Positions 32,419-34,773 of a stretch of DNA of 34,773 bases are shown here, in pieces. The position numbers and the translations under genes are program-made. A model generated the notes under the pieces. That model made no database searches, was not told the DNA's origin, and was given only the letters and a program-made list of their open reading frames with translations. Source of the DNA: an uncultured Paracoccaceae bacterium (GTDB taxonomy: Bacteria; Pseudomonadota; Alphaproteobacteria; Rhodobacterales; Rhodobacteraceae); NCBI GenBank assembly GCA_947489705.1, contig CANLEQ010000031.1:1-34773 (forward strand). Reading direction: 5' to 3'. Every line of letters begins with the position of its first letter. Position 1 is the first letter of the stretch.

Positions 32419-34767
32419 TTGGCTCCAAAGGAGGCGACAGCGCGTATCAAGATCAACCGCCTTCTTGAGGATGCTGGTTGGCGCTTCTTCAACGATGCGA
32501 ATGGGCGTGCAAACGTCGTGCTGGAGCCCAACGTTAAACTCGCTGCTCAAGACATTTATGCCCTCGGTGACGACCTCGACAGAACGGAAAATGGCTTTGT
32601 GGATTTTCTGTTATTGGACGAGCAGGGTAAGCCACTTATCGTACTAGAGGCTAAAGCTGCAAGCAAATCTCCACTATCTGCAAAAGAGCAGGCTCGAAAG
32701 TATGCTCGGTCCCAGAGTGCGCGTTTCGTCATCCTGAGTAATGGCAACATCCATTACCTTTGGGATTTGGAGCAGGGAAACCCGACTGTAATCACCAAAT
32801 TTCCCAGTCCCACAGATATAAGAAATCACTACGCCTTTGCACCCGATGCAGATCGCCTGGCTAACGAGCAAGTAGGCCTCGACTACATCGCGCTGACCCA
32901 GATGCCAGGCTATGCTCAAGAGGCTGGCTGGAAGGTCGAGGCAGAGCGTACCGCCTTTATCGAGAAGGCCAAGCTAAGGTTCCTACGGAGATATCAGCAG
33001 CGCGCCATTGAACGCGTTCAGGAAGACGCCAAGAAAGGTGCGACGCGCTTCCTCTTCGAGATGGCCACCGGGACGGGCAAGACCCTGACTTCCGCGGCCC
33101 TCATAAAGCTGTTCCTCAAAACGGGGAACGCACGCCGTGTCTTGTTCTTGGTGGATCGCCTCGAATTAGAAATCCAGGCCGATAAGGCGTTCAAAACCTA
33201 CCTACGAAACGACTTCACCTCGGTCATTTACAAAGAGCAGCGCGACGATTGGCGTAAGGCTGACGTAGTAGTGACTACGGTTCAGTCGCTGCTATTCAAC
33301 GACAAGTATCGGCTGATCTTCGCGCCTACAGATTTCGACATGGTCATCTCTGACGAAGCGCACCGATCCATCGGCGGCAATGCCCGCGCGGTGTTCGAGT
33401 ATTTCATCGGCTACAAGCTCGGCCTGACCGCGACGCCAAAGGACTACCTCAAACAGTCGGTCGACAGCCCCACGCGCGACCCGCGCGAGACTGAGCGGCG
33501 GACGATGCTCGACACCTACCGCACCTTCGGGTGTGAAAGCGGCGAGCCGACCTTCCGCTATTCGCTTCTCGACGGGGTGAAGGACGGATTCCTCATCAAC
33601 CCCTATGTTGTCGACGCGCGAACCGGGGTGACGACGCAACTACTGTCCGATCAAGGCTTCGTCGTCACCACCACCGACGAGGACGGCAACGAGCTTGAAG
33701 AAGCCTTCGCTGGCCGCGACTTCGAAAAAAAGTTCTTCGCCGAACCAACCAACCTTGCCTTCTGCAAGACCCTTCTTGAACACGGACTGCGTGACCCGAT
33801 TTCGGGCGAGTTCGGTAAGACCATCGCCTTCGCTGTCAGCCAGAAGCACGCCGAAAAGATTGTCCAAATCCTGAACGAGATGGCCAACCAGCTTTGGCCC
33901 GGGCGCTACAAATCCGACTTTGCGATGCAGGTAACAAGCCACGTCACCAACGCCCAACTGATGACGGTGAACTTCGCCAACAACAACCTAGGCGGGCACA
34001 GCGACTTTGCCGAGAACTACCGCACCAGCCGGGCCCGCGTCTGCGTAACCGTAGGCATGATGACCACTGGCTACGACTGCCCCGACCTTCTGAACCTGGC
34101 TCTGATGCGCCCGGTCTTCTCGCCGTCTGACTTCGTGCAAATCAAGGGGCGCGGCACCCGCAAGCACGATCACGCGGAAGAGATGTTCGACCCCGCCCTC
34201 AAGGCCGCATCAGGGGCCGTCAAGAAAACCGTCTTCCGCCTCTTCGACTTCTTCGCCAACTGCGAATACTTCGAAGCGAAATTCCAATATGACGAAGAAC
34301 TAACACTGCCCAAACCTTCTGCCATGCCGCTGTCGAACGGGGGCGATAATGGGGTCCAAACCACCGTGACAGGTGGCTTGGTCGGCTACGAGCACTTCGA
34401 CCCCGACGAGGTGGTAAGTCGGGTTGAAACCCAGATCGGCGCGCAGGGCATGCGCATAGATCGCGAGTTATTCGGCAGGTTCGAAGACACCGCCCGCGCT
34501 GACACCACGCTTTCCGAGCTTGTCGCCGCAAAGAACTGGGAGGCCGCGACCCGCCATGTAATCGAAGAACTGTTCGACAAGCCCAACGAGTTCTACACCC
34601 TCGAAAAGCTGCGAAACGCGGCTGGCGTTGACCGCCGCATTTCAGTGCGCGAACTGATCGAAAAGGCTTTCGGGTTCATCCCCGGCTTCAGAAGCAAGTG
34701 GTCTTGCCCCTGTTTCACCGGACACTCAGGCGGTTGCGATTTGAGCTGCGATGAACTCGCGTGGTGA
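32419..34767 (+). pseudogene. hsdR: type I restriction enzyme R subunit, 3' end truncated by an IS
   Basis: A 782-codon frame from TTG 32419, preceded by AAGGGGAGA; TTG 32356 and ATG 32386 are in frame but less fitting. The nuclease domain has D62, E77 and K79 (VDFLLLDEQG, IVLEAKA). The motor has Walker A ATGTGKT (216-222), DEAH (312-315) and LTATP (336-340), then helicase motifs such as TTGYDCPDLL and QIKGRGTRK. This is the EcoEI-type HsdR layout. Residues 1-760 are HsdR; the last 22 (from W761) are translated IS end, so the C-terminal part that docks to the methylase is partly lost. No hsdM or hsdS is in the window. GC rises from about 45% near 32600 to about 60% near 33800. Confidence 0.85.
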
Positions 34768-34773
34768 GCGCAT
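34699..34773 (-). mobile_element. end of an IS3-like insertion sequence (continues past window)
   Basis: The hsdR homology stops at 34698 and is followed by TGGTCTTGCCCCTGTTTCAC then CGGACA, which looks like an IS3-family terminal repeat (TG at the tip, GGACA inside). A reading frame on the minus strand enters from the right and stops just inside this repeat, the normal place for the end of a transposase gene. The other end and any target duplication lie outside the window. Confidence 0.65.
34726..34773 (-). CDS. IS3-like transposase, C-terminal 15 residues only
   Basis: Minus-strand frame open from the window edge to TGA (34728-34726), ending RSPREFIAAQIATA. IS3-family OrfB proteins often end with a similar (S/T)PREF motif shortly before the inverted repeat. 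The ATG at the window edge is probably an internal codon. The fragment is too short for a firm family call. Confidence 0.5.
   Translation of the reverse strand: MRSPREFIAAQIATA

Noticed and set aside
1-34773. tRNA, rRNA, riboswitch or CRISPR array
   Set aside because: No cloverleaf with a GTTCRA arm in any intergenic region, no spaced direct repeats, and no rRNA-like blocks were seen by eye.

Overview
The window reads as a high-GC alphaproteobacterial chromosome, most likely Rhodobacterales (Roseobacter/Rhodobacter group). This rests on protein resemblance (HisS-HisZ-HisG, B12-dependent NrdJ, DUF1489, XdhABC, DnaE) and on a short repeat with the core GTATTTCGG that I associate, from memory, with Rhodobacteraceae genomes. 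No rRNA, tRNA or CRISPR array was seen.

Layout. (1) 1-1826, plus strand: a small secreted Cys-containing protein, a PCu(A)C copper chaperone and a Sco1-type protein, forming a copper/cytochrome oxidase assembly group. (2) 1851-6761, minus strand: taurine:pyruvate-type aminotransferase, then dgoK, dgoA, an SMP-30 lactonase and galM, a sugar-acid (galactonate-type) catabolic run. (3) 7010-9147: an unknown membrane protein (plus), facing an aldo/keto reductase and a FAD oxidoreductase pseudogene that has lost its middle. (4) 9307-9762: a stand-alone BLUF blue-light sensor. (5) 9818-19188, minus strand: a seven-gene operon xdhA-xdhB-xdhC-ABC ATPase-permease-permease-BMP substrate-binding protein, read as purine uptake coupled to oxidation to urate. 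(6) 19447-27247: dnaE and a lipoprotein, then slyX opposite the translationally coupled hisS-hisZ-hisG. (7) 27244-30061: a DUF1489 gene (minus), divergent from nrdJ (plus). (8) 30062-34773: accessory DNA with a frameshifted TniQ-family gene, a type I restriction hsdR truncated at its 3' end, and the end of an IS3-like element that truncates it.

Most metabolic genes are packed with ATGA overlaps, so operon structure is well supported. The last 4.7 kb is different: lower and uneven GC, two broken genes and an IS end.

The most unusual signal is a small palindrome-associated repeat. It lies between two transporter genes and also, in frame, inside xdhB and dnaE, where it seems to have added extra peptide segments to two core enzymes. 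Other points of note are the lower-GC patch inside hisS, the internally deleted oxidoreductase, the 26-bp perfect palindrome between xdhA and dnaE, and the orphan BLUF photoreceptor. I did not find a clearly new multi-gene system.
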